Notes: a model not told the origin generated them from the sequence alone. DNA of 31,737 nt from JBBQSU01 sp038234815 (GCA_038234815.1 JBBQSU010000023.1:1-31737); one strand, 5' to 3'; positions 1-8,772 are shown, counted from the first letter of the stretch. Made by a program: numbers and translations.

Positions 1-1
1 G

Positions 2-868
2 TCCAATCGCATCGAAGGCGTCACCGTGTCGCCGGAGCGCCTCGCACCCTTGGCGTTGGGTAAGGCCCGGCCACGTGATCGTTCAGAGGAAGAACTGTCC
101 GGCTACCGCCGGGCGTTGGACTGGATTTACTCGCGGAAGTCAATCGTGCCGATCGACGCGCGGACTATCCGGCACCTGCACGCGATCTCGCATGCGGGAG
201 CGGGCGACGCCGGCGCGTTCAAGAGCCGTGACAATGAGATCATCGAGATCCTTCCCAACGGCCAGCGGCGCATTCGTTTCAAGCCCACCACTGCGAAACA
301 GACCGCCATTGCCATCGATGATCTTTGCGCGGCGTACCAGCGAGTGACCGCTGCCCAGCGCGTGCCGCCGTGGCTGATGGTCTCCACGATGGTCTTCGAC
401 CTGCTATGCATTCACCCGTTCCGCGATGGCAATGGCCGAGTCTCTCGTCTGTTGACCACCATGCTCCTGCTGCAAACCGGCTTTAGTGTCGGCCGGTATG
501 TCAGCCTGGAGCGGCTGGTCGAAGAGACCAAAGAGGATTACTACCGCGTGCTGGCTGAATGTTCGCAGGGGTGGCATGAGGGCCGCAATCCGATCCTGCC
601 GTGTTGGAACCACTTTCTGACCGTGTTGCGGCGCGCGTACATGGAGTTCTCGCAGCAGGTGGAAAATCGCGCTGGCCAGCCGGCCAAAACAGAGTTGGCC
701 CGCCGGTTGATCCTCAGCCAGGTGGGGGAATTCACATTGGCCGATATTCATGGCCAGCTTCCGGGGATCAGTAGCCAACTGCTCAAGAAGGTTCTGGGGG
801 AGATGAAAGCGGCCGGGCAGGTGTCCTTGGCCGGGCGCGGCCGTGGCGCGAAGTGGACGGTGCAGTGA
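2..868 (+). CDS. Fic family protein (AMPylase-type), 5'-truncated by window edge
   Basis: Fic-domain enzymes usually transfer AMP from ATP to a hydroxyl side chain of a target protein. The reading frame is open from base 2 and starts outside the window. The first visible codons (2-19) read SNRIEG, matching the (S/T)xxxE(G/N) inhibitory helix that sits N-terminal to the Fic core in class II Fic proteins, so the GTG at 26 is not the true start. The catalytic loop HPFRDGNGR (codons at 413-439) matches HPFx(D/E)GNGR with the His, Asp, Asn and Arg all present, so the enzyme should be active once relieved of inhibition. The last 60 residues look like a winged-helix domain (LADIHGQLPGISSQLLKKVL), common in this Fic subgroup. 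Its stop overlaps the next start (TGATG), so the two genes are co-translated. The target protein cannot be told from sequence. Confidence 0.95.
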   Translation, partial: SNRIEGVTVSPERLAPLALGKARPRDRSEEELSGYRRALDWIYSRKSIVPIDARTIRHLHAISHAGAGDAGAFKSRDNEIIEILPNGQRRIRFKPTTAKQTAIAIDDLCAAYQRVTAAQRVPPWLMVSTMVFDLLCIHPFRDGNGRVSRLLTTMLLLQTGFSVGRYVSLERLVEETKEDYYRVLAECSQGWHEGRNPILPCWNHFLTVLRRAYMEFSQQVENRAGQPAKTELARRLILSQVGEFTLADIHGQLPGISSQLLKKVLGEMKAAGQVSLAGRGRGAKWTVQ

Positions 869-2253
869 TGAGCGCTCTGGACGATGACAAGCTCAGGGCG
901 CTTCTTAACAAGCGAGGCAAAGCGGAACTGGTCGAATGGGTCATCGCGCAGGCCGACGTGAATGAAGAGTTGCGACGGGCACTCATCAATCTGGTAGCCC
1001 CCCAGGCAGACGCCGCGACGCTGGTGTCGGAACTGAACCAGATTATCAGCAAGGCATGGGGGCGCATGCGAACCAGCCGCGAGCCGTGGAAACTTGCGCG
1101 GCCCATCGCCTCCGACCTGGAACCAGTGCTATCGGCCTCGGATCAACTGATCGAACGCAGCCATGCAGAAGCCGCCGAGAAGGTGCTTCGCCGGTTTGTC
1201 GAAGCCGCCGACAAGGGCTTCGATCATGTGGATGATTCATACGGCTACCTCGGGCCGCTCTGCCAGGAAGCGGTCACACTCTGGGGCAAGGCATGGGCGC
1301 GAATAATGCCACGCGACCCGATCCAACTGGCGAAACTGGTATTTGAAGGCGTCCGCGATAACGGTTATGCCATCCGCGATCGCATGATCCGTGACTTTGC
1401 CCAGCCGCTGGGCCGCGAGGGGTTGCTGTTGCTCAAGGAACTGTTTATCGCGGAGCACCAAGCCAACGTCACCAGAAAAGGCATGAATGATTGGGAACGG
1501 CGCGAACCGCTTCGGCATCTGGCCGATGTGGCTGATGCGCTGGGCGACGTCGACATGTACATTGACGTGCAGCGCCAATGCGAGGTGGCGGACGTCTATG
1601 CGATGCCCATCGCCCGTCGCCTACTCGATGCCGGACGGGCGGCCGAGGCGAAGGAATATATGGACCGTGCTGATCCCGTCCGGTCGCACTTTCAGGGCGA
1701 GAGGGATGACTACACCACGCTGAAATGCAAAATTCTCCAAGCGCTGGGCCGCGATGGCGAGGCACGCGACGCGCTCTGGCGGGAATTCCGCCGTGGATTG
1801 AGCACCACAGCGCTGGATCGTGTCTTGGCGATGACTCCCGATGAGAAGCAGTCGGCATTGACCGATGATGCGGTCGCGGTCGCCGAGGCCCATCCCGACA
1901 AACTCGCCGCTGCACTGTTTCTGCTCGAACGCGGTCAGGCCGGACGGGCGGCGAAGTTAGTTGACGCACAGGCCGACAGATTCGAGGGGCGATACTACGG
2001 CATGTTGCTGAAACTCGCCGAGGCGCTTCAGCAGGAATTCCCCGCGTCCGCGTGGGTGCTGTATCGCGCTCTGATCCTGAACATCCTTGAGGAGAAGCGA
2101 TCAAAGGCGTATCACCACGCCGCCGATTACCTGGCTATTGCCCACAAGTTGGCGGCACATACAAACTTGGGCGAAAGGCAACGAGAATGGCTGGCGAGCC
2201 TACGCGAGAAGCATGGAAGGAAATACGCGTTCTGGAACCTTGTTAAAGAGTGA
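868..2253 (+). CDS. DUF6880-like all-helical protein, co-translated with Fic
   Basis: 461 residues of unknown function. I chose ATG 868, which shares one base with the Fic stop (TGATG), over the GTG at 853, because this arrangement is typical of translational coupling. The N-terminus (LRALLNKRGKAELVEWVIAQ, then DVNEELRRAL) resembles the helical opening segment of DUF6880 and SWIM-associated proteins. The rest is almost entirely alpha-helical with TPR-like spacing (for example the stretches around RRLLDAGRAAEAKEYMDRAD and LFLLERGQAGRAAKLVDAQA), suggesting a solenoid scaffold. There is no signal peptide, membrane segment or catalytic motif. The family assignment is from memory of the pattern and is moderate; presence and start of the gene are strong. 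Its link to Fic suggests a binding or targeting partner, which is inference. Confidence 0.8.
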   Translation: MSALDDDKLRALLNKRGKAELVEWVIAQADVNEELRRALINLVAPQADAATLVSELNQIISKAWGRMRTSREPWKLARPIASDLEPVLSASDQLIERSHAEAAEKVLRRFVEAADKGFDHVDDSYGYLGPLCQEAVTLWGKAWARIMPRDPIQLAKLVFEGVRDNGYAIRDRMIRDFAQPLGREGLLLLKELFIAEHQANVTRKGMNDWERREPLRHLADVADALGDVDMYIDVQRQCEVADVYAMPIARRLLDAGRAAEAKEYMDRADPVRSHFQGERDDYTTLKCKILQALGRDGEARDALWREFRRGLSTTALDRVLAMTPDEKQSALTDDAVAVAEAHPDKLAAALFLLERGQAGRAAKLVDAQADRFEGRYYGMLLKLAEALQQEFPASAWVLYRALILNILEEKRSKAYHHAADYLAIAHKLAAHTNLGERQREWLASLREKHGRKYAFWNLVKE

Positions 2254-2569
2254 CGGCGACGGCAGCGGGAGCGTCTCGACCAAGTTGGGAGAGAACTGAA
2301 CAGAGACAACAGAGACAGGGGCCGAGACCTTGCCGAGAACGGCGGGTGCGATTTTCATCGGAAGGTCAGGCGCTCACAGCACAGACAACAGGGCTATAAC
2401 CCGTGCCGCAAAGTCTCTCCGGCGAACAGAGACCTCCGGGGTCGGACCACCGCCGACGCGCCCGAAGACGCGCCGGATCGATGTGCGGGTTATGGCTTGC
2501 GGCAAATCAGAGACAACGGCCGAGTCGGGCCAGAATCGTAACCCGTTGCGGGAACTGGCGTAGAAAACG
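2254..2569. other. Intergenic region without a credible gene
   Basis: Between the DUF6880-like gene and the tRNA terminator hairpins I see no credible coding region. Short open frames here have poor composition and one runs into the tRNA gene. The stretch has several AGAGAC words (around 2283, 2302, 2427, 2509) and two TAACCCGT words, which suggest degenerate repeats. It lies on the 3' side of the tRNA, where integrated elements often border, but no matching attachment repeat can be seen in the window. Confidence 0.5.
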
Positions 2570-2601
2570 AAAACGCCACCGAGGTCTCTCGGCGGCGTTT
2601 T
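2570..2601. terminator. Bidirectional intrinsic terminator hairpin
   Basis: Arms 2570-2582 and 2589-2601 pair over 13 positions with one A-C mismatch around a 6-nt loop. T-runs lie on both sides: TTTTCTCT on the plus strand and TTTTCGTTTTC on the minus strand. It can end tRNA transcription from the right and Fic/DUF6880 transcription from the left. Confidence 0.7.
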
Positions 2602-2613
2602 CTCTAAACCGTG

Positions 2614-2639
2614 GGGCCGGTCACGTTTGTAACCGGCCC
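2614..2639 (-). terminator. Hairpin just downstream of tRNA-fMet
   Basis: Arms 2614-2621 and 2632-2639 (GGGCCGGT / ACCGGCCC) form a perfect 8-bp stem 5 nt beyond the tRNA 3' end. There is no T-run next to it, so it is more likely a 3'-trailer or processing hairpin working with the terminator at 2570-2601. Confidence 0.5.
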
Positions 2640-2644
2640 GAAAG

Positions 2645-2717
2645 TAGCGGGGGCAGGATTCGAACCTGCGACCTCCGGGTTATGAGCCCGACGAGCTGCC
2701 AGCTGCTCTACCCCGCG
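2645..2717 (-). tRNA. Initiator tRNA-fMet (CAT anticodon)
   Basis: A 73-nt cloverleaf folds cleanly: acceptor CGCGGGG/CCCCGCT, D stem GAGC/GCTC, anticodon loop CTCATAA, T stem GCAGG/CCTGC with loop TTCGAAT, discriminator A73. It is the initiator rather than an elongator Met or Ile2 tRNA: there is no Watson-Crick pair at 1-72 (C1-U72), three consecutive G-C pairs sit at 29-31/39-41 of the anticodon stem, and the D stem has A11-U24. Most bacterial initiators have C1-A72; here it is C1-U72. The 3' CCA is not encoded and must be added after transcription. Confidence 0.96.
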
Positions 2718-2733
2718 ATCAATTGAATGTTCT

Positions 2734-2761
2734 ACTTTAGTCGGGCGTGCGGGACTGTCAA
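2734..2761 (-). promoter_or_regulatory. Sigma-70-type promoter of tRNA-fMet
   Basis: On the minus strand a perfect -35 TTGACA (2761-2756) is followed by a 16-bp spacer and the -10 TAAAGT (2739-2734), about 17 bases before the tRNA 5' end. The CTGCTTGACA context recurs in the GAPDH promoter at 9954. Confidence 0.75.
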
Positions 2762-2869
2762 GCAGGGACCTGGGGCAATTTTTCTCGTGCGCGGCGCGGC
2801 GAGGGAATGCTTGTATTTTCTGATCGGATCACGCAGAATTCTTCATCAGTTCAGACACGGAGGTCGAGC

Positions 2870-3994
2870 ATGCGCATCATCGCTTTTATGAATCAGAAAG
2901 GTGGCGTGGGGAAAACCACCACCACCGTCAATCTTGGCGCGGCGTTGGCCGCGGCGGGCAAGCGGGTTTGCCTTATCGATCTTGACCCCCAAGCACATCT
3001 AACGATCAACTATGGCGTGGAGCCTTCGCCGGATCATGTCAGCCTGTATGACGTGCTGATTGAAGACCGCGGATTTCTTGAAGCGGTGCATAAGGTTTCG
3101 GACAACATCGCTTTGGTGCCAAGCAGTATTGACCTGGCCGGGGCCGAGGTGGAACTGGTGAGCATGCTGGGCCGGGAGCTGCTTTTGAAGAAGCGGATCG
3201 AGGCCGCGCGGCACGATTTCGATTTTATTCTGATGGACTGCCCCCCCAGCCTGGGCCTGTTAACGATTAATGCGCTGGCGGTGGCCACCGAGGTGATAAT
3301 CCCGATGCAGCCGCATTTTCTGGCACTTCAGGGCGTGGCCAAGCTGCTGGAGACGGTGCAACTGGTCAACAAGCGTATGAACCCCGGGCTGAAAGTCTCC
3401 GGGATCGTACTGACGATGTACGACGCGCAAACGAAGCTGAGCGCGGAAGTTGTCAATGAGCTGAATGGTTTTATTGAAGAGGCCAAAGGCAAGCCGCTTC
3501 CCTGGGCCGATGCCCGGATTTTTGAAGCGAAGATCCGTCGGAATATCAAGCTGGCGGAATCGCCGAGCTTTGGGCAGACGATTTTGGATTACGATCCGAC
3601 GAGTAACGGCGCGGCGGACTATCGCGCGCTGGCGGCCGAGGTTTTGGCGATGCAGCCGGGGGCGGCCGGGGCGACGAAAAAGCCGGTGTCGCGGGCGGTT
3701 ACGGTGTCGGTGAACGCGTCGATTGATCCAACGAAGCTGGCCGCGGCGCAGGTGCCGGGCACGCTGGCCGGAGTGTCAGGCGCCGGTCCCAGCACGCGGG
3801 TGATGACGCCGCCGGTGACGAGTGTTTCGCCGCGCGTTGTCGCTGCGGTTACCGGCCCTGCGCCATCTATCGCGCCACGACCAGTAGCCGGCCCGATTAC
3901 ACCGCGGGCAACGACACCCTCGCGTCCGGTGATGGCGGGTGCGTCACCCGTTAAACCGGCTGCAATGCCGAGCGTTGAAACAGCGCAGGGGTGA
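2870..3994 (+). CDS. ParA/Soj-family ATPase with Pro/Ala-rich C-terminal tail
   Basis: A 374-residue P-loop ATPase of the ParA/MinD superfamily, which forms ATP-dependent dimers on DNA to segregate or position cargo. Seen: deviant Walker A KGGVGKTT at residues 10-17 with both the signature Lys10 and catalytic Lys15, Walker A' LIDLDPQ (Asp39), and Walker B ILMDCPP (Asp123). I chose ATG 2870 because it has a good GGAGG-type ribosome site and starts directly on the first beta strand; an upstream in-frame extension is unlikely. The ATPase core ends near residue 265. About 110 residues follow that are rich in Ala, Pro, Thr and Val, an unusual tail for ParA. No parB is next to it, so it may be an orphan positioning ATPase rather than the chromosomal ParA. 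The HIT gene follows at once and is probably in the same operon. Confidence 0.92.
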   Translation: MRIIAFMNQKGGVGKTTTTVNLGAALAAAGKRVCLIDLDPQAHLTINYGVEPSPDHVSLYDVLIEDRGFLEAVHKVSDNIALVPSSIDLAGAEVELVSMLGRELLLKKRIEAARHDFDFILMDCPPSLGLLTINALAVATEVIIPMQPHFLALQGVAKLLETVQLVNKRMNPGLKVSGIVLTMYDAQTKLSAEVVNELNGFIEEAKGKPLPWADARIFEAKIRRNIKLAESPSFGQTILDYDPTSNGAADYRALAAEVLAMQPGAAGATKKPVSRAVTVSVNASIDPTKLAAAQVPGTLAGVSGAGPSTRVMTPPVTSVSPRVVAAVTGPAPSIAPRPVAGPITPRATTPSRPVMAGASPVKPAAMPSVETAQG

Positions 3995-3999
3995 AAGCC

Positions 4000-4497
4000 A
4001 TGTCCAATTTATCGTTACATGCCCCCTGGCGAATGGAATACATTCGATCCATCGACCAGGGCGACGGCGCTTGTTTTGTCTGCCAGGCAGCGACGGCGGA
4101 CGATGCGGAACTCCGCAAGAAGCGGCTGGTGCTGTGGACGACTGAACACTCAGTGGTCCTTATCAATCGCTTTCCGTATACCAACGGTCATTTGCTGATC
4201 TGCCCCAAGAACCACAAAGCTGACTTGATCGACCTGAGCGACAGTGAATTGCTCGATCTGCAAAAGCAGACCGCAGCAGGGATGGACCTGCTTCGGCGGG
4301 CGATGAGCGCGCAGGGGTTTAACGTGGGGATCAATCTGGGCCGGTGCGCCGGCGCCGGCGTTCCGGGACATCTGCATCAGCACCTGGTGCCGCGTTGGGG
4401 CGGCGATACGAACTTCATAAGCGTGGTGGGAAGCGTTCGGGTGGTTCCGCAGGCAATAGAGCAACTTTATGACGAGTTGCTGCGGCAACTGAAATAG
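4000..4497 (+). CDS. HIT-family nucleotide hydrolase/phosphorylase (Ap4A-type)
   Basis: A 165-residue HIT-superfamily protein; members cleave phosphoanhydride bonds in dinucleoside polyphosphates or AMP conjugates. The histidine triad reads HLHQHLV with His124, His126 and His128, the central one being the expected nucleophile. A CFVC pair (Cys25, Cys28) near the N-terminus resembles the zinc site in Ap4A phosphorylase-like HIT proteins, and the WRMEYI start is typical of that subgroup. ATG 4000 is preferred over GTG 3991 because of the upstream AGGGGTG ribosome site; the GTG overlaps the ParA stop. The gene lies 5 bases after parA and converges on argS with only 7 bases between. The substrate is inferred from the family, not seen. 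Confidence 0.9.
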   Translation: MSNLSLHAPWRMEYIRSIDQGDGACFVCQAATADDAELRKKRLVLWTTEHSVVLINRFPYTNGHLLICPKNHKADLIDLSDSELLDLQKQTAAGMDLLRRAMSAQGFNVGINLGRCAGAGVPGHLHQHLVPRWGGDTNFISVVGSVRVVPQAIEQLYDELLRQLK

Positions 4498-4504
4498 GAC
4501 CGCG

Positions 4505-6247
4505 TTACATCTGCTCGGGGTGGTCGATACCAAGCAGATCAAGGCCGAGCGCGAGCGTGCGACGGGTGGCATCGCTGAGCGCTAGTCGGCTTTCACGCGC
4601 TTTTGCATCCGGGGCCTGAAGCACCGGGCAATTCTCGTAAAAACTGCTGAACTTGCTGGCCAGTTCGTACAGATAAGTGCAGAGGTGATGCGGCTTAAGC
4701 TCGCGTCCAACTAGTTCAATGACATCGACCAGCCGCAGCAGGTGCTTGGCCAGGATAAGTTCAAACGGCGAATCGAGATTAATAGGCGCGGGCTTGGACG
4801 AAAGCAGACCAGCACCTTGGGCCTTGCGAAAAATGGCTTGGATGCGGGCGAAGGCGTATTGAAGATAGGGAGCGGTGTTGCCATCCATCGCCAGCATCTT
4901 GTCCCAGCTGAAGACATAATCGCTGATTCGGTCCTTGGATAAGTCAGAATATTTCACCGCGCCGATGCCGACTTTTTCCGCGATCAGGGCTTTCTGTCTT
5001 TCGGGCATTTCGAGATTCTTCTGTTCCACGATGGAGAGGGCGCGCACGCGGGCCTCGTCGAGCAGATCTTTGAGCTTGACGGTCTCACCGGACCGAGTTT
5101 TGAACGGCTTGCCATCTTCGCCAAGCATGGTGCCGAAGGGCGCGTATTCCAGCTTTACCTGACCGCCGTTTGTCCAGCCGGCGTTGGCAGCGGTACGAAA
5201 CACCTGGTCGAAGTGTTGTGCCTGGCGCGAATCGTGGGTGTAGATGATTCGATCGGCGTGGAGTTCGCTGACACGATAGCGGATCGCCGCCAGATCGGTG
5301 GTGCCGTAAAGGTACCCGCCTCCGGTTTTTTCGATAATGAGTGGGGTTTTGTCGGGGCCATCGACGAAGACCACGACCGCGCCGTCACTCTCAACTGCCA
5401 GGCCCTGGGCTTTGAGTTCACTAACCACGCCGGCAAGAAATGGGTTGTAGAACGATTCCCCGCGCTCGTCCTGCGGCTGGAGTTTGACGGCCATTGCTTC
5501 ATAAAGGGGCTGAAAATGCCTGCGGGTTTCGTCGACGATCCTTGCCCATGCGGCCCGCTCCTGTGCATTTCCAGCTTGTAATCGCACGACCGTCCGGCGG
5601 GCTTCGTCCTGAAATGCCGGGTCATCATCGAAACGCTTCTTGGCAGCGCGGTAGAAGTCCTCAAGATCCGCGATGTGGCTCTCCCCGCTGCCCTGATTCA
5701 GTGACCGCAGGTGAGTGATGAGCATGCCGAACTGCGTGCCCCAGTCACCAAGGTGGTTCTGGCGAATCACCCGATGGTCCTGGAAATCCAAAACCCGGCT
5801 GATGGCGTCGCCGATGATCGTGCTGCGCAGATGCCCGACGTGCATCTGCTTGGCAATGTTTGGCCCGGAATAATCGACCACCACCGTCTGCGGATTTTCC
5901 GATCGCGGGATGCCCAAGCGATCGTCGGCGACGACCGCCTGGAGTTGCCTGGCCAGCCAAACGGGGTCCAGTTTTACATTGATAAAGCCCGGCCCGGCGA
6001 TCGACACCTCGGCGGCGAGCGGGGAAAGATCGAGTTTCTCCCGGATTTTTTCCGCTACTGCCCGCGGAGTGATCTTCTGACCAGTTTTTTCGGTGATGAT
6101 GCGGGCCAACCCCATGGCAGCATTAGACTGGTAATCGCCGAATTTGTCGTTCTGGCTGAGGCCAATGAGGGGATCGGACGGGAACCCAAAGGCCGCTTCA
6201 ATAGCCGAAACGAAGCGTTGACCGAGCTGATGAACGATACTTTGCAT
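4505..6247 (-). CDS. argS: Arginyl-tRNA synthetase
   Basis: A 580-residue class I aminoacyl-tRNA synthetase that charges tRNA-Arg. Seen: N-terminal Arg-tRNA-synthetase domain (about 1-110), the HIGH-type motif HVGH at residues 136-139 in the context AKQMHVGHLRSTIIGDA, and the conserved GTMLGEDGKPFKTRSGET stretch where other class I enzymes have KMSKS. The C-terminal anticodon-binding helical domain ends in LGLDLLGIDHPEQM. Length matches the family. No Shine-Dalgarno site precedes the ATG at 6247. It is divergent from the protease gene and convergent with the HIT gene, so it is transcribed alone. Confidence 0.97.
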   Translation of the reverse strand: MQSIVHQLGQRFVSAIEAAFGFPSDPLIGLSQNDKFGDYQSNAAMGLARIITEKTGQKITPRAVAEKIREKLDLSPLAAEVSIAGPGFINVKLDPVWLARQLQAVVADDRLGIPRSENPQTVVVDYSGPNIAKQMHVGHLRSTIIGDAISRVLDFQDHRVIRQNHLGDWGTQFGMLITHLRSLNQGSGESHIADLEDFYRAAKKRFDDDPAFQDEARRTVVRLQAGNAQERAAWARIVDETRRHFQPLYEAMAVKLQPQDERGESFYNPFLAGVVSELKAQGLAVESDGAVVVFVDGPDKTPLIIEKTGGGYLYGTTDLAAIRYRVSELHADRIIYTHDSRQAQHFDQVFRTAANAGWTNGGQVKLEYAPFGTMLGEDGKPFKTRSGETVKLKDLLDEARVRALSIVEQKNLEMPERQKALIAEKVGIGAVKYSDLSKDRISDYVFSWDKMLAMDGNTAPYLQYAFARIQAIFRKAQGAGLLSSKPAPINLDSPFELILAKHLLRLVDVIELVGRELKPHHLCTYLYELASKFSSFYENCPVLQAPDAKARESRLALSDATRRTLALGLDLLGIDHPEQM

Positions 6248-6393
6248 AGAGTAGAGGTTTGTCGATCCAAAAAATCGAAACTATGATGTCGCGGCCGCAT
6301 GCTACTATAGATGCCGGTCGATCTCTATCGCTTGCAGTTGACGAAGGCGTCTGGTCAAGTTTTTTCTCGTCGTTTTACGCAGGATTGAAGCGC

Positions 6394-8652
6394 ATGAAAT
6401 TGTTCCTGAGCCGCAGCTTGTTGGCCCTTTTGTTATCCGCCGGCGTCGTTCGGGCCGAAGCCCCGATAGCTGACCAGCCGGTGGCCGCCGCCGAGGAACT
6501 AAAGTCCGAGGCGTTCAAGGCGCTTCGGGGCGGACAATTTGAGACGGGCTATGGCCTGCTGTGCAAGGCGGCATCGATCGCGCCCGATCCTACCCTGGCC
6601 AAGATGGTGAACTGGACGAGCCAGTTCGAGGCCCAACGGCAAACTTTCGCCGCCGAGCGGAAAAAGAGTTTTGACAAGGCCGTGGCCGATGTCCATCTGC
6701 TGATTAAGCATCATAAGGAAGATTTTGCGGTGGACTCTGCGTCCCGGGCCTACGGCCTGGCCGCTGACAAAAAGGCGTTTGATGAAGAACCTTGGGTGAA
6801 AGAGTTGGTCGCCAGCGCGGTATCCCGAGGCACGGGATACGAAAATTCAGAACAGTGGGTGAAAGCGCTCCGGGTCTATTCTGACCTGGGCGCGCTGCAG
6901 CCGGCCAACCCTGAGTGGAAGGAACACCTGAAATCAGCAACTCGGCGTGTTCGTCTTCTGGCCTTTTATGCGCCTGACGAATTGAAGGAAATGCAGGAAG
7001 GCGATGTCAAAGAGCGGAATGAAGTGGAAGTCCTTTTGCGAACCGAAAAAGATAAGGCCACCAGCCGCCCTGCCACCGAACCTGTCGCCAACGACAGTTT
7101 CAAGACCGACTGGCACGATACGCTCCGCGACGTGAAATACAGCATGTTGCGCGAAGCTATGGCCGATGTGCGCATGAACTATTTTCGAGATATCAGTTAC
7201 AAGAATCTTATGATCGGCGGGTTGCGAGGGCTTCAGGCTCTGGCCACCACGGGCGGACTTGAAAAGGCGTTCCCCACGCTTAACGACCCGGCCAAGAAGA
7301 AGGCGTTTCTCGACCGCATCGGTGAAGATTTGGAAAAGGCCCAGGCGGTCACGCCCGAAAACGAAAAGCTCCGCATGTCCAACTTGCTGGCACGTCTGAA
7401 GAGCATCAATGATGACACGTTGCAACTGGACGAGGGCGTGATCGTCAGCGAATTCGCCGACGGCGCGTTTTCCGAGCTTGACCCATTCAGCAGTATGATT
7501 TGGCCGGCAGAGACCGAGGAATTTGCCAAGACCACCCAGGGCGAATTCAGCGGGGTGGGCATCCAGATTCAGACCGACGATGAAGGGAACCTCAAAGTGG
7601 TCAGTCCGATTGAGGACAGCCCAGCCTATAAGGCGCGCATCAAAGCCGGCGACATCATCACCCAGATCAACGACAAAAACGCCAAGGGAATCACCACGAC
7701 GCAGGCGGTGAAGCACATCACCGGCAAGGAAGGCACGGAGGTGGCATTGACCATCCGCAGCCTTGATGGATCGGTGCGCATCGTGAAGCTTATGCGAGAA
7801 AAGATCAAAGTTGGCAGTGTGAAGGGGTATTCCCATCGTGTTGGCGGCGGGTGGGAGTATTTTGTTGATCCCCAAGAGCAGATTGCCTATCTGCGCATCA
7901 CCAATTTCACGCGCACCACCAGCGATGAATTGGACAAGGCGGTAAGCGAGATCAGGGAAAAGGGCGGCAAGGGAATCATCCTTGATTTGCGATACAACCC
8001 CGGCGGGCTTTTGACGGCGGCGACTGAAGTTTCGGATAAATTCCTCCACGAGGGCGTGATCGTTTCAACGCGCGCCGACCGGGAAACACCCAACCAACCC
8101 ACGGTTACGACGGCTCGCGGAGATGATGACGAGACGAACGTTCCGCTAGTGGTGCTGGTCAATCAATACTCGGCTAGCGCCAGCGAGATTGTTTCCGGCG
8201 CGTTGAAGGACCAGAAGCGGGCGATTGTGGTTGGCGAGCGAACGTTCGGAAAGGGATCGGTGCAGATGCTGTTTCCCATCGCCAGCCGGTCGGCATTGTT
8301 GAAATTGACGACCTCCCACTACTACCTTCCTCTGGGAAAGTGCATTCACCGCGAGGAAAACAGTACGGATTGGGGCGTGGATCCGGACGTGAAGGTCGAA
8401 ATGGCCCCCGAGCAGATGCGCGCCGCGATCGATGCCCGGCAGGCACTCGACGTGCTGCGCGACGTCGAGGAAGGCAAGACCATCCCGGTGAAAAGCGTCG
8501 AAGTGGTTAAGCCACCGGTACAGGACGGCACGGCGATCTCTACGACGGTTCCCACTACGCAGGAAGGCAAGAAAGACCTTCTCAGCATGGACCCCCAGCT
8601 TTCGGCCGCCATGCTGGTGTTGCGACTGAAGTTGGCCGGTGCGGCACTATAG
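6394..8652 (+). CDS. Secreted S41-family (CtpA/Prc-type) protease with TPR-like N-terminal extension
   Basis: A 752-residue C-terminal processing peptidase. I chose ATG 6394 (AGGATT ribosome site) because it begins a clear Sec signal peptide, residues 1-22 ending VRA; a TTG at 6259 only adds an unlikely leader. Residues 25-350 are helical and TPR-like, an extension absent from short CtpA enzymes. The PDZ domain runs from about residue 388 (GVGIQIQ) to 470. In the catalytic domain the Ser/Lys dyad is Ser595 in YSASASE and Lys620 in TFGKGSVQ, 25 residues apart as in CtpB and Prc. The protein should act outside the cytoplasmic membrane, trimming or degrading envelope proteins. It is a single-gene unit ending at the shared terminator 8715-8750. 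Substrates are unknown. Confidence 0.95.
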   Translation: MKLFLSRSLLALLLSAGVVRAEAPIADQPVAAAEELKSEAFKALRGGQFETGYGLLCKAASIAPDPTLAKMVNWTSQFEAQRQTFAAERKKSFDKAVADVHLLIKHHKEDFAVDSASRAYGLAADKKAFDEEPWVKELVASAVSRGTGYENSEQWVKALRVYSDLGALQPANPEWKEHLKSATRRVRLLAFYAPDELKEMQEGDVKERNEVEVLLRTEKDKATSRPATEPVANDSFKTDWHDTLRDVKYSMLREAMADVRMNYFRDISYKNLMIGGLRGLQALATTGGLEKAFPTLNDPAKKKAFLDRIGEDLEKAQAVTPENEKLRMSNLLARLKSINDDTLQLDEGVIVSEFADGAFSELDPFSSMIWPAETEEFAKTTQGEFSGVGIQIQTDDEGNLKVVSPIEDSPAYKARIKAGDIITQINDKNAKGITTTQAVKHITGKEGTEVALTIRSLDGSVRIVKLMREKIKVGSVKGYSHRVGGGWEYFVDPQEQIAYLRITNFTRTTSDELDKAVSEIREKGGKGIILDLRYNPGGLLTAATEVSDKFLHEGVIVSTRADRETPNQPTVTTARGDDDETNVPLVVLVNQYSASASEIVSGALKDQKRAIVVGERTFGKGSVQMLFPIASRSALLKLTTSHYYLPLGKCIHREENSTDWGVDPDVKVEMAPEQMRAAIDARQALDVLRDVEEGKTIPVKSVEVVKPPVQDGTAISTTVPTTQEGKKDLLSMDPQLSAAMLVLRLKLAGAAL

Positions 8653-8714
8653 ACTCAATCGGATTCTGCCGCGGGAGACGAACAGACGGCGCGGCCGGTT
8701 GCTGACAAAACAAA

Positions 8715-8750
8715 AATGCCCCGATGATCCTTCCGGACCATCGGGGCATT
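8715..8750. terminator. Strong bidirectional terminator between protease and GAPDH genes
   Basis: Arms 8715-8726 and 8739-8750 (AATGCCCCGATG / CATCGGGGCATT) pair perfectly. Inner bases 8727-8730/8735-8738 extend the stem with one mismatch, closing on a TTCC loop. GTTTTT follows on plus and TTTTTGTTTTG on minus, so it serves both convergent genes. Confidence 0.9.
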
Positions 8751-8772
8751 GTTTTTCTGCAGAAACCCGGCT

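Noticed and set aside
2403..2726. 107-codon open frame overlapping the tRNA gene
   Set aside because: Runs through the tRNA-fMet gene on the opposite strand and its terminator hairpins.
6934..8049. 371-codon open frame antisense to the S41 protease gene
   Set aside because: It is the shadow of a GC-rich gene; the sense frame has signal peptide, PDZ and catalytic dyad.
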